Below, piece after piece: positions 1-8,574 of a stretch of 32,324 bases of DNA (position 1 is its first letter; each line of letters starts with the position of its first letter). The notes beneath the pieces were generated by a model that saw only the letters and a program-made list of their open reading frames with translations, did not search any database and was not told the origin of the DNA. The stretch is taken from the NCBI GenBank assembly GCA_031384605.1, contig JANNAT010000088.1, forward strand, positions 1 to 32,324. The letters are read 5' to 3'. The stretch comes from JANNAT01 sp031384605. GTDB taxonomy: Bacteria; Pseudomonadota; Alphaproteobacteria; Rhodobacterales; Rhodobacteraceae. The position numbers and the translations under genes are program-made.

Positions 1-182
1 TCATCGTCAACCGCAAAGCCGAGTTGAAAAACTGCGTGATTGATCGCGGCGTGGTTATTCCCGAGGGGCTGGTGGTGGGCCAAGACCCCGATATGGATGA
101 GAAATGGTTTCGCCGCACGGAATCTGGCATTGTGCTGATCACGCAAGATATGTTGGATGTGCGGGCACGCGCGCTGTCATAG
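1..182 (+). CDS. glgC: Glucose-1-phosphate adenylyltransferase, C-terminal fragment
   Basis: The first 59 codons are the 3' end of a gene that begins before the window. In frame 3 they end at a TAG at 180-182. The fragment contains NRKAELKNCVIDRGVVIPEG, the left-handed beta-helix end typical of ADP-glucose pyrophosphorylases, followed by a short tail (WFRRTESGIVLITQDMLDVR) that bacterial GlgC proteins share. The enzyme makes ADP-glucose from glucose-1-phosphate and ATP, the committed and usually allosterically controlled step of glycogen synthesis. The next gene is glgA, which uses its product, and this supports the call. The catalytic N-terminal domain lies outside the window, so its integrity cannot be judged. 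Confidence 0.9.
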   Translation, partial: IVNRKAELKNCVIDRGVVIPEGLVVGQDPDMDEKWFRRTESGIVLITQDMLDVRARALS

Positions 183-204
183 GGCGGGGATTGCTGCAAC
201 CAGC

Positions 205-257
205 GGGGGGGGGGGGGCACACCCCCCGCACCCCCGTGGGATATTTGGGCCAGAATG
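205..257 (+). repeat. Dispersed hairpin-plus-tail element, copy 1
   Basis: Between glgC and glgA lies a run of 13 G (205-217), then CACA, then six C (222-227), able to form a G/C hairpin. It is followed by a C-rich stretch and the tail ATATTTGGGCCAGAATGAA (239-257). The same tail follows G/C-rich hairpins at 24173-24245 (plus) and at 21003-21080 (minus). This copy lacks the second, unrelated hairpin seen in the other two. It may act as a terminator, attenuator or RNA-processing site between glgC and glgA; that is inference. The tail ends only 12 bases before the glgA start. Confidence 0.6.
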
Positions 258-269
258 AAAGGGTCAGGG

Positions 270-1703
270 ATGCAAATTCGGGGGCGGGTGCTGTCGGTGG
301 CCTCGGAATGTGTGCCGCTGATCAAGACCGGCGGTTTGGCCGATGTGGTAGGGGCACTGCCCAGGGCCTTGGCGGCGGTGGGCTGGGAAATGCGGGTTTT
401 ACTGCCTGCTTACCGTAGCTTACGCCCAAGCCTTGAGAAAATGGATGAACTTTGGGCGGACCCCGATTTGTTTGGGGGGGCGGCGCGCGTGATGGCCGGT
501 GCGGTGGCGGGGATTGAAGTGCTGCTGCTGGATGCACCACATTTGTATGACCGCGAAGGTGGACCCTATTCCGGCCCGCATGGTGATTGGTTTGACAACG
601 CGCGCCGCTTTGCATCCCTGTCTTGGGCGGGCGCCAAAATCGCGCGAGACGGCCTGCGCGATGGCTGGAAGCCTGACGTTCTGCACGCCCATGATTGGCA
701 GGCTGGGTTGGCCCCGGCCTATCTGCGCTATGCGGGCACCGGCGGTGTGGCGTCTATCTTTACCATTCACAACATTGCGTTTCAGGGCTGGGCCCCGGCC
801 ACATCGCTGGGGGAATTGCGCCTGCCGCCCGAACAATTCTATCCGGCGGCATTGGAATATTACGGTGGGCTGTCGAGTCTGAAGGCCGGGTTGATCACGG
901 CAGACCGCATCACTACGGTATCGCCATCTTATGCGGCCGAGCTGTTGCGGCCAGAGTTTGGCATGGGATTGCAAGGGGTTATCGCGACCCGCACCGATGT
1001 GGTTTCGGGCATATTGAACGGCGTGGATACTGCGGTGTGGTCGCCCGAGGCAGAACCGCTGCCCTATTCGGCCAAGTCGATGAAAGGCAAGGCCGCCAAT
1101 CGTGCCGCTCTTTGTGCCGAATTTGGGTTGGATGTGCCGGGGCCATTGGCAATTTTGGTCAGCCGGTTGACAGACCAAAAGGGCATTGATCTGTTGGCGG
1201 GCACCATCCCGGATTTCATTGCCGGCGGCGGTGGGTTGATCGTGCTGGGGTCTGGCGATCCGGTGCTGGAGGCCGCGATGGCGGGTTTGCAGGCGCGGTT
1301 CGGGGCTCGTGTTGCGGTGCGCATCGGCTATGATGAGGCGCTGTCGCACCGGCTGTTTGCGGGTGGCGATGTGGTGTTGGTTCCATCCCGGTTTGAACCT
1401 TGCGGTCTGACGCAGCTTTACGGGTTGCGCTATGGCACGGTGCCTGTGGTATCGGCGGTGGGCGGGCTGGCTGATACGGTTATTCATGCCAGCCCTGCGG
1501 CACTGGCGGCGGGGGTGGCCACGGGGATTGTGTTTCACCCGGTGGATGGCGTGGCATTAGGCCAGGCGTTGCGCGGGGTGCTGGCGCTTTACGCTGATTC
1601 TAAAGCGTGGAAAAAAGTGCAGGCGAATGCGATGGCGCAAGATGTGGGGTGGGGTGCCTCGGCTGCCGCCTATGCTGATCTTTATGAAAGTGCGATAGAT
1701 TGA
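270..1703 (+). CDS. glgA: Glycogen synthase (ADP-glucose type)
   Basis: GlgA transfers glucose from ADP-glucose to the non-reducing end of a growing alpha-1,4-glucan in the cytoplasm. The protein is 477 residues from ATG 270, the usual family length (about 475-485), and has the GT5 hallmarks: an N-terminal VLSVASECVPLIKTGGLADV with the KxGG ADP-glucose-binding loop at about residues 19-22, an HDWQAGL segment, and the C-terminal FEPCGLTQLYGLRYG motif. An in-frame ATG at 255 lies inside the repeat tail and would add MKGSG. ATG 270 is preferred because AAAGGG (258-263) sits at ribosome-binding distance and the family normally begins just before VLSVASE. The gene overlaps glgX at its stop, so the two are probably translationally coupled. 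Confidence 0.95.
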   Translation: MQIRGRVLSVASECVPLIKTGGLADVVGALPRALAAVGWEMRVLLPAYRSLRPSLEKMDELWADPDLFGGAARVMAGAVAGIEVLLLDAPHLYDREGGPYSGPHGDWFDNARRFASLSWAGAKIARDGLRDGWKPDVLHAHDWQAGLAPAYLRYAGTGGVASIFTIHNIAFQGWAPATSLGELRLPPEQFYPAALEYYGGLSSLKAGLITADRITTVSPSYAAELLRPEFGMGLQGVIATRTDVVSGILNGVDTAVWSPEAEPLPYSAKSMKGKAANRAALCAEFGLDVPGPLAILVSRLTDQKGIDLLAGTIPDFIAGGGGLIVLGSGDPVLEAAMAGLQARFGARVAVRIGYDEALSHRLFAGGDVVLVPSRFEPCGLTQLYGLRYGTVPVVSAVGGLADTVIHASPAALAAGVATGIVFHPVDGVALGQALRGVLALYADSKAWKKVQANAMAQDVGWGASAAAYADLYESAID

Positions 1704-3790
1704 ATATCGAAAGTCTATCAACATCGCCGGGGCAACCCTGGCCGATGGGGGCCACGATCGCGGGCGATGGCGTTAATTTTGCGGTGTTTTCGGCCCATGC
1801 CACGGCGCTTGAGCTGTGTCTGTTTTCGGCGGATGGGCGTCGGGAAGTGGCGCGGCTGCCGTTTAACGCGCGCGACGGTGATGTTTGGCATCTGCATGTG
1901 GCGGGCATTGGAGCCGGGCAACTATACGGTTTGCGCGCCCATGGGCCGCATGCGCCGGATGAAGGCCACCGGTTTAATCCGCACAAGTTGTTGATTGATC
2001 CCTATGCGCGGGGTTTGTCGGGGCGGTTGCGGTGGTCTGATGCGGTGATGGGGTATCGGATCGGCGCGGCCCGTGGCGATCAATCGTTTGACACCCGCGA
2101 CTCTGCCTTTGCCGTGCCAAAATCCGTGGTTGTGGACCCAAGGTTTGACTGGGGCGCTGATGCCGCCCCACGCACACCGATGGGTGATACGGTGATCTAT
2201 GAGGCCCATGTCAAAGCGCTGACCATGCGCCACGAGGGCATTCCGGTATCGCTGCGGGGCACCTACGGTGGTGTGGCGCATCCGGTGATGATTGCGCATT
2301 TACAACGGCTTGGCGTGACGGCGATTGAACTGCTGCCGGTGCAGGGGTTCTTTGATGATCGGTTTCTGGTGGCCAAAGGGTTGAAAAACCATTGGGGCTA
2401 TCAAAGCATGATGTTCTTTGCGCCGGAAGCCCGCTATGGCGGTTCGCATCCGTTGCGCGAGATCCAAGCCATGGTCAAGGCGTTGCACGCCGCAGGCCTC
2501 GAGGTAATTCTGGATGTGGTTTACAACCATTCCGGCGAGGGCGATGAATGGGGCCCGACGCTGTCGTTTCGCGGCTTGGACAACCGCAGCTATTACCGCC
2601 TGACCCATGGCGGGCGGCATTATGCCAATGATGCAGGCACCGGCAACACCTTTGATCTGACGCAACCGGCGGTGTTGCGGATGGTGATGGATTCCCTGCG
2701 CTATTGGGTGGAACAGGTGCATATTGACGGGTTCCGGTTTGATCTGGCATCGGTGCTGGGGCGTGAGGCGCATGGATTTGATCCGTCGGGCGGGTTCTTT
2801 GATGCGATCCGCCAAGACCCGGTGCTGGCGCGGGTGAAACTGATTGCCGAGCCTTGGGATATCGGCCCCGGTGGCTATCAATTAGGGGCCTATCCGCCGC
2901 CGTTTCTGGAATGGAATGACCGCTACCGCGACGGCGTGCGGCGGTTTTGGCGCAATGATGCGGGCATGGCCCCTGATCTGGCGCGCCGCTTGCTGGGATC
3001 GGCGGAGCGCTTTGATCATTCACGCCGCCCGGCCACGTCTTCGGTAAATTTCATCACCTCGCATGATGGGTTTACACTTGAGGATACCGTAACTTACACG
3101 GTCAAGCGCAACTTGGGGAATGGCGAAGATAACCGCGATGGCCATGATGACAATCACGCCGATAACATGGGCCAAGAGGGGCCAAGCGCCAACCCTGCGG
3201 TGCGGGCGGTGCGCGATTTGCGCAAGCGCAACTTGTTGGCCACGCTGATGCTTTCACAGGGCACGCCGATGCTGTTGGCCGGGGATGAGGTGGGGCATTC
3301 CCAAGGTGGCAACAACAACGCCTATGCGCAGGATAATGAGGTTACGCATATTGATTGGGCGCGCGGCGATCAAAGGTTGGCAGGCTTTGTAGCGGCGCTA
3401 ACGACGCTGCGCCGCATGCATCCGGTGCTGCGGCAGGGGCGGTTCTTGCACGGATCAACGCGCGTAAGCGATGGCTTGCCCGATGTCATCTGGCACCGCG
3501 CCGATGGGGCCGTGCCCAGCCCCGGTGATTGGCATGATCAGGGATTTCGCTGTATCGGGGTTGAATTGCGCATGGCCGCCGAGGGTGTGGATGCCCCCGA
3601 TGTGGTGTTTCTGGTCTTCAATGGCGGCGGACCTGTTGCCCAGACCCTGCCGCAGACCGCCCCGCGGTGGCGGATGATTTTGGATACCACCCGGCCCGAA
3701 TTAGCCCCAATGCTGGTGCCGTCTGTGGTAAATCTGCCCGGCCAAGCCGTCTTTGTCTTTGAACCCGTCAGCGCAGAGGTTGCCCCATGA
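1700..3790 (+). CDS. glgX: Glycogen debranching enzyme GlgX
   Basis: GlgX is a GH13 isoamylase-type enzyme that hydrolyses alpha-1,6 branches of phosphorylase-limit glycogen. The 696-residue protein opens with the family's PWPMGATIAGDGVNFAVFSA (CBM48-like domain, about residues 1-150). The GH13 catalytic triad is visible: nucleophile D348 in GFRFDLAS, acid/base E384 in LIAEPWDIG, and D456 in TSHDGFTLED. The spacing (36 and 72 residues) is close to that of E. coli GlgX. The start is a TTG at 1700 overlapping the glgA stop as TTGA; the first ATG (1744) would remove the conserved GxPxPxGAT segment, so TTG is favoured. The stop overlaps pgm as ATGA. It works with glycogen phosphorylase, which is not in this window. 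Confidence 0.93.
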   Translation: MNIESLSTSPGQPWPMGATIAGDGVNFAVFSAHATALELCLFSADGRREVARLPFNARDGDVWHLHVAGIGAGQLYGLRAHGPHAPDEGHRFNPHKLLIDPYARGLSGRLRWSDAVMGYRIGAARGDQSFDTRDSAFAVPKSVVVDPRFDWGADAAPRTPMGDTVIYEAHVKALTMRHEGIPVSLRGTYGGVAHPVMIAHLQRLGVTAIELLPVQGFFDDRFLVAKGLKNHWGYQSMMFFAPEARYGGSHPLREIQAMVKALHAAGLEVILDVVYNHSGEGDEWGPTLSFRGLDNRSYYRLTHGGRHYANDAGTGNTFDLTQPAVLRMVMDSLRYWVEQVHIDGFRFDLASVLGREAHGFDPSGGFFDAIRQDPVLARVKLIAEPWDIGPGGYQLGAYPPPFLEWNDRYRDGVRRFWRNDAGMAPDLARRLLGSAERFDHSRRPATSSVNFITSHDGFTLEDTVTYTVKRNLGNGEDNRDGHDDNHADNMGQEGPSANPAVRAVRDLRKRNLLATLMLSQGTPMLLAGDEVGHSQGGNNNAYAQDNEVTHIDWARGDQRLAGFVAALTTLRRMHPVLRQGRFLHGSTRVSDGLPDVIWHRADGAVPSPGDWHDQGFRCIGVELRMAAEGVDAPDVVFLVFNGGGPVAQTLPQTAPRWRMILDTTRPELAPMLVPSVVNLPGQAVFVFEPVSAEVAP

Positions 3791-5415
3791 CGATATCCAC
3801 GATTGCCACCAAACCCATCGCGGGCCAAAAGCCGGGCACATCGGGGTTGCGCAAGAAAACCCCCGTTTTCATGGGCGCGCATTATCTGGAAAACTTTGTG
3901 CAGGCGATTTTTGATGTGGTTGGGGCGGATGGTAAAACCTTTGTCCTCGGCGGTGACGGGCGGTATTTCAATGATCGCGCAGCTCAGGTGATCTTGCGGA
4001 TGGCGGCGGCAAATGGGGCGCACCGCGTGATCATCGGGCAGGGGGCAATCCTGTCAACACCTGCCGCGAGCCACCTGATCCGGCTAAATAAAACCGATGG
4101 CGGCATTATCATGAGTGCCAGCCACAACCCCGGCGGGCCAGATGAGGATTTCGGCGTGAAATTCAACATGCCCAACGGTGGCCCGGCACCAGAGGCGGTG
4201 ACAGAGGCGATGTACATCCGTACAACCCAGATCACCGACTATAAAATTGCCCAAAGCCATGATATTGATCTGGCGACGATTGGCCGCAGCCTGCTGGGTG
4301 GCATGATTGTCGATGTGGTTGATCCGGTGGCAGATTACGCGGCCCTGATGGAGACTTTGTTTGATTTCCCGGCCATCGCTGCGATGTTTGGCACAGGGTT
4401 TCGGATGCGGATGGACAGTATGTCTGCCGTGACCGGCCCCTATGCGCAGGATATTTTTGAGACTCGCCTTGGCGCAGGCCCCGGCACGGTGATCAACGGC
4501 ATTCCCTTGCCCGATTTTGGCGGCATGCACCCCGATCCCAACCCCACTTGGGCCAAGGCCCTGATGGATGAGATGTTTTCAGACAACGCCCCCGATTTTG
4601 GTGCGGCCTCGGATGGTGACGGCGACCGCAATATGGTGGTGGGGCGAGGGATTTATGTCTCACCTTCCGACAGTTTGGCGGTGCTGGCGGCGAATGCGCA
4701 TTTGGCACCGGGGTACAAGGTGGGGCTAAAGGGTGTGGCGCGGTCAATGCCCACATCTGCCGCGGCAGACCGGGTGGCGGATGCGATGGGCATTGGCAAA
4801 TATGAAACCCCGACGGGGTGGAAGTTTTTTGGCAATTTGCTGGACGCGGGCCGCGCCACTATTTGCGGGGAGGAAAGTTTCGGCACCGGATCGGACCATG
4901 TGCGCGAAAAGGACGGGCTTTGGGCCGTGCTGTTGTGGTTGAATATTCTGGCCGTTCGCCAACAATCCGTGGCCGATATTTTGGCGCAGCATTGGGCGAA
5001 ATATGGGCGCAATTATTACAGCCGCCATGATTTTGAGGCGATTGCCAGTGACAAGGCCGATGCAATGATGGCCGCATTGCGCAGCAGTTTGCCCAGTCTT
5101 CCGGGGCGTCAGATTGAAGGCATGACCATTCAGGCGGCGGATGATTTTGCCTATACTGATCCGGTTGACGGCTCGGTCAGCCGCGCTCAAGGGGTGCGGA
5201 TCATGTTCGAGGATGGCAGCCGGATCGTGCTGCGCCTGTCGGGCACCGGTACGGAAGGGGCCACGCTGCGGCTTTATCTGGAACGCTATGCGGCGGGGCC
5301 GGACGGTTTGCACCATGATCCACAAGATGCCCTTGCCCCGGTTATTCGCGCCGCACATGCTTTGGCAGGGATCGAGCCTTTCACCGGACGAACCGCGCCA
5401 AATGTGGTGACCTAA
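3787..5415 (+). CDS. pgm: Phosphoglucomutase (alpha-D-glucose-specific)
   Basis: This enzyme interconverts glucose-1-phosphate and glucose-6-phosphate, linking glycogen metabolism to glycolysis, the Entner-Doudoroff route and ADP-glucose supply. The 542-residue protein carries all four active-site signatures of the phosphohexomutase superfamily: the phosphoserine loop SASHNPGG (S112), the metal loop DGDGDR (276-281), the sugar-binding GEESFGTGSDH and the C-terminal phosphate-binding LSGTGTEGATLRLY. Its length and motif wording match the long Pgm form (about 545 residues) rather than the ManB/GlmM type. It is the last gene of the glg operon and its ATG overlaps the glgX stop. No clear terminator follows in the 213 bases before the next gene. 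Confidence 0.95.
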   Translation: MTISTIATKPIAGQKPGTSGLRKKTPVFMGAHYLENFVQAIFDVVGADGKTFVLGGDGRYFNDRAAQVILRMAAANGAHRVIIGQGAILSTPAASHLIRLNKTDGGIIMSASHNPGGPDEDFGVKFNMPNGGPAPEAVTEAMYIRTTQITDYKIAQSHDIDLATIGRSLLGGMIVDVVDPVADYAALMETLFDFPAIAAMFGTGFRMRMDSMSAVTGPYAQDIFETRLGAGPGTVINGIPLPDFGGMHPDPNPTWAKALMDEMFSDNAPDFGAASDGDGDRNMVVGRGIYVSPSDSLAVLAANAHLAPGYKVGLKGVARSMPTSAAADRVADAMGIGKYETPTGWKFFGNLLDAGRATICGEESFGTGSDHVREKDGLWAVLLWLNILAVRQQSVADILAQHWAKYGRNYYSRHDFEAIASDKADAMMAALRSSLPSLPGRQIEGMTIQAADDFAYTDPVDGSVSRAQGVRIMFEDGSRIVLRLSGTGTEGATLRLYLERYAAGPDGLHHDPQDALAPVIRAAHALAGIEPFTGRTAPNVVT

Positions 5416-5628
5416 AGCGGATTTCCGGCAATCTGATCAAGAGTGAAGGAAATCCAAGACGGGAACAGCCTTGGGATGTTGCGAATTGTACTAGATCGAC
5501 TGAACCTGATCAAACGCAGCACGCACAAGGGCGCATTCGAACCTTCAACTGTCGGCTTAGTCGCGGACGAACCCCGGAATACGTCGTTTTCTGTTCCCAA
5601 ATATTGGTATAGCGCGAGGGGGCGGGAT

Positions 5629-7161
5629 ATGTCAGAGGTGCGGGTGCGGTTGGGACGGCAGGCGCGTCAGGCGTCCCGAGCCACCAAAGGCAGTGGTTTG
5701 GGGCGGCCCTATATTCTGCGCAATATCCCAACCTACGATATCTTGTCCGAAGAAAATCTGGTGAAAATTGAACACGCCGCCGACCGTATTCTGGCCGAGA
5801 CGGGCATGGAATTTCGCGATGATCCGGTGGCATTGGACCATTGGCGCAGGGCGGGCGCGCAGGTTGCGGGGGTGTCGGTGAAATTCCCGCCGGGGCTTTT
5901 GCGCGAGGTGCTGAAAACCGCCCCCGCAAGCTTTACCCAACACGCCCGCAATCCGGCCAATTCGGTGCAGATCGGCGGGAAATCGGTAGTCTTTGCCCCC
6001 GCCTATGGCAGCCCGTTTGTGATGGATATCGACCGTGGCCGCCGCTTTGGCACGTTGGAGGATTTCCAGAATTTCATCAAACTGGCGCAGTCTTCCCCAA
6101 ATTTTCACCACTCTGGCGGCACGATTTGTGAACCCACGGATATCGCGGTGAACAAACGTCATCTGGATATGGTGATGGCGCATATCACCCTGTCGGACCG
6201 CCCCTATATGGGGTCAGTCACGTCAGAGTCCCGCGCGGACGACAGCATTCAGATGTCGCGCATTCTGTTTGGCGCGGATTTTGTTGATCAGAACTGCGTT
6301 ATTTTGGGCAATGTGAACGTCAATTCGCCGCTGGTGTGGGATGGCACCATGACCAACAGTCTGCGCGCCTATGCCCGGGCCAATCAGGCAGCGGTCGTGG
6401 TGCCGTTTATTTTGGGCGGCGCGATGGGGCCGGTTACCAACGCAGGCGCGATTGCGCAATCTTTGGCGGAAACCATGGCGGGCTGCGCGCTGACGCAGTT
6501 GGAACGCCCCGGAGCGCCGGTGATTTTCGGCAATTTCTTGTCCAGCATGTCGTTGCGGTCTGGCAGCCCCACCTTTGGCACCCCCGAACCTGCGATTGGG
6601 TCCATGGTGATCGGCCAGCTTGCACGGCGGTTGAACTTGCCGCTGCGCTGTTCGGGGAACTTTACCACCTCAAAACTGCCAGACGCGCAGGCGATGATGG
6701 AAGGCACCCTGTCGATGCTGGCGGCGATTCATTGCGGCGCAAATTTTATTCTGCATGCGGCGGGGTTTTTGGATGGTCTGCTTAGCATGAGTTATGAGAA
6801 ATTCATGCTGGACGCCGATCTGTGCGGCAGCTTGCATGCCTATCTGGACGGTGTGGTGATTGATGACGACACCCTGGCCGTTGATGCCTTTGCCGAGGTG
6901 GGGCCGGGCAATCATTTCTTTGGCTGCACCCATACCATGGCGCATTACGAAACCGCGTTTTGGGATTCTGATCTGTCCGACAATGAACCTTTTGAGAAAT
7001 GGCAGGCGGCGGGATCATCTGATGCGGCCACCCGCGCCAATGCGCTGTGGAAAAAGCGGCTGGCAGAGTTTCAAGCGCCAAGTTTGGATGCAGGGATCGC
7101 GCAGGGGTTGAAGGAGTTTGTTGACGCGAAAAAAGCGTCGATGGACGATGCGTGGTATTGA
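5629..7161 (+). CDS. Trimethylamine methyltransferase (MttB) family protein, non-pyrrolysine
   Basis: The 510-residue protein belongs to the MttB superfamily of corrinoid-dependent methyltransferases, recognised from its overall pattern (YDILSEENLVKIEHAADRIL, GGTICEPTDIAVNKRHLDMV, NFILHAAGFLDGLLSMSYEK, GPGNHFFGCTHTMAHYETAF). There is no in-frame amber codon, so it is of the non-pyrrolysine type; characterised relatives demethylate other quaternary amines such as glycine betaine. The real substrate is unknown. The frame stays open upstream to a GTG at 5443, but ATG 5629 is preferred: it has a purine-rich GAGGGGGCGGG in front and family-like sequence begins soon after it. No corrinoid-binding protein gene is adjacent, which is unusual for a functional methyltransfer unit. 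A RACo-type reactivator lies at 25522-27561. Confidence 0.85.
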   Translation: MSEVRVRLGRQARQASRATKGSGLGRPYILRNIPTYDILSEENLVKIEHAADRILAETGMEFRDDPVALDHWRRAGAQVAGVSVKFPPGLLREVLKTAPASFTQHARNPANSVQIGGKSVVFAPAYGSPFVMDIDRGRRFGTLEDFQNFIKLAQSSPNFHHSGGTICEPTDIAVNKRHLDMVMAHITLSDRPYMGSVTSESRADDSIQMSRILFGADFVDQNCVILGNVNVNSPLVWDGTMTNSLRAYARANQAAVVVPFILGGAMGPVTNAGAIAQSLAETMAGCALTQLERPGAPVIFGNFLSSMSLRSGSPTFGTPEPAIGSMVIGQLARRLNLPLRCSGNFTTSKLPDAQAMMEGTLSMLAAIHCGANFILHAAGFLDGLLSMSYEKFMLDADLCGSLHAYLDGVVIDDDTLAVDAFAEVGPGNHFFGCTHTMAHYETAFWDSDLSDNEPFEKWQAAGSSDAATRANALWKKRLAEFQAPSLDAGIAQGLKEFVDAKKASMDDAWY

Positions 7162-7184
7162 CCCGCCGGGGTCAAAATTTTTTC
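7159..7184 (+). terminator. Rho-independent terminator of the mttB-like gene
   Basis: The stem TGACCC (7159-7164)/GGGTCA (7169-7174) with a GCCG loop includes the stop codon itself. It is followed by AAA and a six-T tract (7178-7183). A second A/T palindrome continues to about 7194 between the two convergent genes. Confidence 0.75.
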
Positions 7185-7203
7185 AAAAAAATTTGCGCAC
7201 GCA

Positions 7204-7674
7204 TCAACTGCGCAAGCCGGTTTCCACCAACAGTCCCTGCCGCTTGGCCTCATAGTAATAGCCCTTGGCATACCACATCACTGCACGGGATTCGTTGCCT
7301 CCCGATACCAGCCACGCGCCTTTCAAATAGCGCCCCGCGTAATGCAGGTTCGTGTCGGCCTCCAGCAGACCTGACGCTGGTCCGCGATAGCCCATTTGCC
7401 CCGCCGTTTGCGGCAAAATCTGCATCAGCCCATAATATGGCCCGTTGCGCGCGCCCGCATTATAGCCAGACTCGCGTTGAACAACCCGGTGGATCAGACT
7501 TTCGGGAATATCATGGATGCCCGCCCATTTGACGATCAGTGCCCGCATTTGGGGCGTCTCGCCCGGATACAAATCACCGCGCGAGGCGGGAGTATCGGGG
7601 CTGCGACGGCCACAAGCGGTTAGGGCCAAGGCGGCAAATCCGAAAAGCAGGGTTTTGCGGCGGGTCGGATGCAT
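7204..7674 (-). CDS. Small lipoprotein lytic transglycosylase (SLT domain)
   Basis: This 156-residue protein should cleave peptidoglycan glycan strands, forming 1,6-anhydromuropeptides, from the periplasmic face of a membrane. It starts with a twin-Arg-like MHPTRRK, a hydrophobic stretch and the lipobox LTAC, with Cys21 as the predicted lipidation site. The SLT/goose-lysozyme-like fold follows: the likely catalytic Glu68 in VQRESGYN, then YGLMQILPQTAGQMGY and the C-terminal AVMWYAKGYYYEAKR. The frame is open back to 7896, but ATG 7674 places the signal peptide at the N-terminus and has CGGAGTG upstream. It is convergent with the mttB-like gene and divergent from the response regulator; no functional link is evident. 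The exact transglycosylase class is not resolved. Confidence 0.85.
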   Translation of the reverse strand: MHPTRRKTLLFGFAALALTACGRRSPDTPASRGDLYPGETPQMRALIVKWAGIHDIPESLIHRVVQRESGYNAGARNGPYYGLMQILPQTAGQMGYRGPASGLLEADTNLHYAGRYLKGAWLVSGGNESRAVMWYAKGYYYEAKRQGLLVETGLRS

Positions 7675-7842
7675 CAGAACACTCCGGTTGGTGTTGCCGG
7701 GTGTTATCCGGGCTTTTGGTTTTGCGGAAGGGTGCAGGGATCCCATCGGCAAGAATGGGTGCTTTCGCGACTTAAGCCGTGCTAGGCTTGGGGCAGTAAG
7801 CTTTGTAAACTGCTTAAAATGCCTAAAGGGGTACCATTGGTG

Positions 7843-8526
7843 ATGATCGCAAACAGTGACCGCACCCTGACATCGGCATTGATCATTGATGATCATCCGC
7901 TGTTTTGCGATGCGCTGGCGATGACGCTAAAGGCCGTGGCGGGGATTGCACGCATTGAAACCGCGGATCGGCTGGACGTGGCCATTGCCCGGCTGGACGC
8001 CGGGCCGATCCCCGATGTGGTGGTATTGGATTTGAACCTGCCGGATGTGGCGGGCCTTGATGGCCTGATCCGGCTGCGCCGAGCGGTGGGCGGGGTGCCT
8101 GTGGTGGTGGTGTCATCGCTGGCTGACAACCGGGTGATCGCGGCGTGTTTGCAGGCGGGGGCGGTGGGGTTCGTGCCCAAACATGCTCGACGTGAGGTGT
8201 TTCGCGCGGCGTTCGAGGCGGTGCGCGCGGGGCATAACTTTGTGCCGGATGGGTTTGTTGCGGCTGAACATGCCGCAGCGCATGCCAGCCCGCGCGCGAC
8301 GGCGATTGCACGCTTGGCTTTGCTGACCCGCCAACAAGCGCGGATTTTGCAACTGATCTGCGAGGGCAAGCTGAACAAGCAAATCGCTTATGATCTGACC
8401 ATCGCCGAAACCACGGTTAAGGCGCATGTCACCGCGATCATGCGCAAACTGGGGGTGCAAAGCCGCACCCAAGCTGTGTTGATCGCGGGTGAGGCCAGCT
8501 TTAGCGCGTTGATGCCCGAGGCCTAG
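7843..8526 (+). CDS. LuxR/NarL-family response regulator
   Basis: The protein (227 residues from ATG 7843) has an N-terminal receiver domain with the acidic pair D16/D17 (LIIDDHPLF), phospho-acceptor D63 in VVLDLNLPDV and a VVSS switch segment. A C-terminal LuxR-type helix-turn-helix follows (LTRQQARILQLICEGKLNKQIA, then AETTVKAHVTAIMRKLGVQSR). It is predicted to be a DNA-binding activator controlled by phosphorylation. The start is uncertain: ATG 7819, GTG 7840 and ATG 7843 are in frame, and AAAGGGG (7825-7831) acts best as the ribosome-binding site for GTG 7840 or ATG 7843. The next two genes encode a FIST sensor and a hybrid histidine kinase, the likely upstream signal chain. The obvious candidate targets are the cox genes downstream; that is inference. 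Confidence 0.9.
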   Translation: MIANSDRTLTSALIIDDHPLFCDALAMTLKAVAGIARIETADRLDVAIARLDAGPIPDVVVLDLNLPDVAGLDGLIRLRRAVGGVPVVVVSSLADNRVIAACLQAGAVGFVPKHARREVFRAAFEAVRAGHNFVPDGFVAAEHAAAHASPRATAIARLALLTRQQARILQLICEGKLNKQIAYDLTIAETTVKAHVTAIMRKLGVQSRTQAVLIAGEASFSALMPEA

Positions 8527-8534
8527 GGCCTGTT

Positions 8535-8550
8535 CACGGCGCGCGCCGTG
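8535..8550. other. Perfect 16-bp palindrome CACGGCGCGCGCCGTG
   Basis: The palindrome sits 8 bases after the response-regulator stop and 24 bases before the FIST gene start, within the presumed operon. It has no T tract, so it is not a standard terminator. It could be an RNA hairpin tuning expression between the genes or a protein-binding site. The function is unknown. Confidence 0.4.
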
Positions 8551-8574
8551 CCATAGGTTGATCTGGGAGGAGCC

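Noticed and set aside
255..269. Earlier ATG for glgA adding MKGSG
   Set aside because: It lies in the conserved tail of the dispersed element and would remove AAAGGG as a ribosome-binding site; ATG 270 fits the family start.
420..1538. Long minus-strand open frame (372 codons) opposite glgA, and similar ones opposite glgX, coxL, zwf and pgi
   Set aside because: Their products are rich in Arg, His, Gln and Pro with no recognisable domain, as expected of the antisense frame of a high-GC gene. The sense frames encode clear enzymes.
5629..7161. Pyrrolysine-dependent trimethylamine methyltransferase
   Set aside because: There is no in-frame TAG and no pyl genes are seen; it belongs with the non-pyrrolysine MttB homologues.
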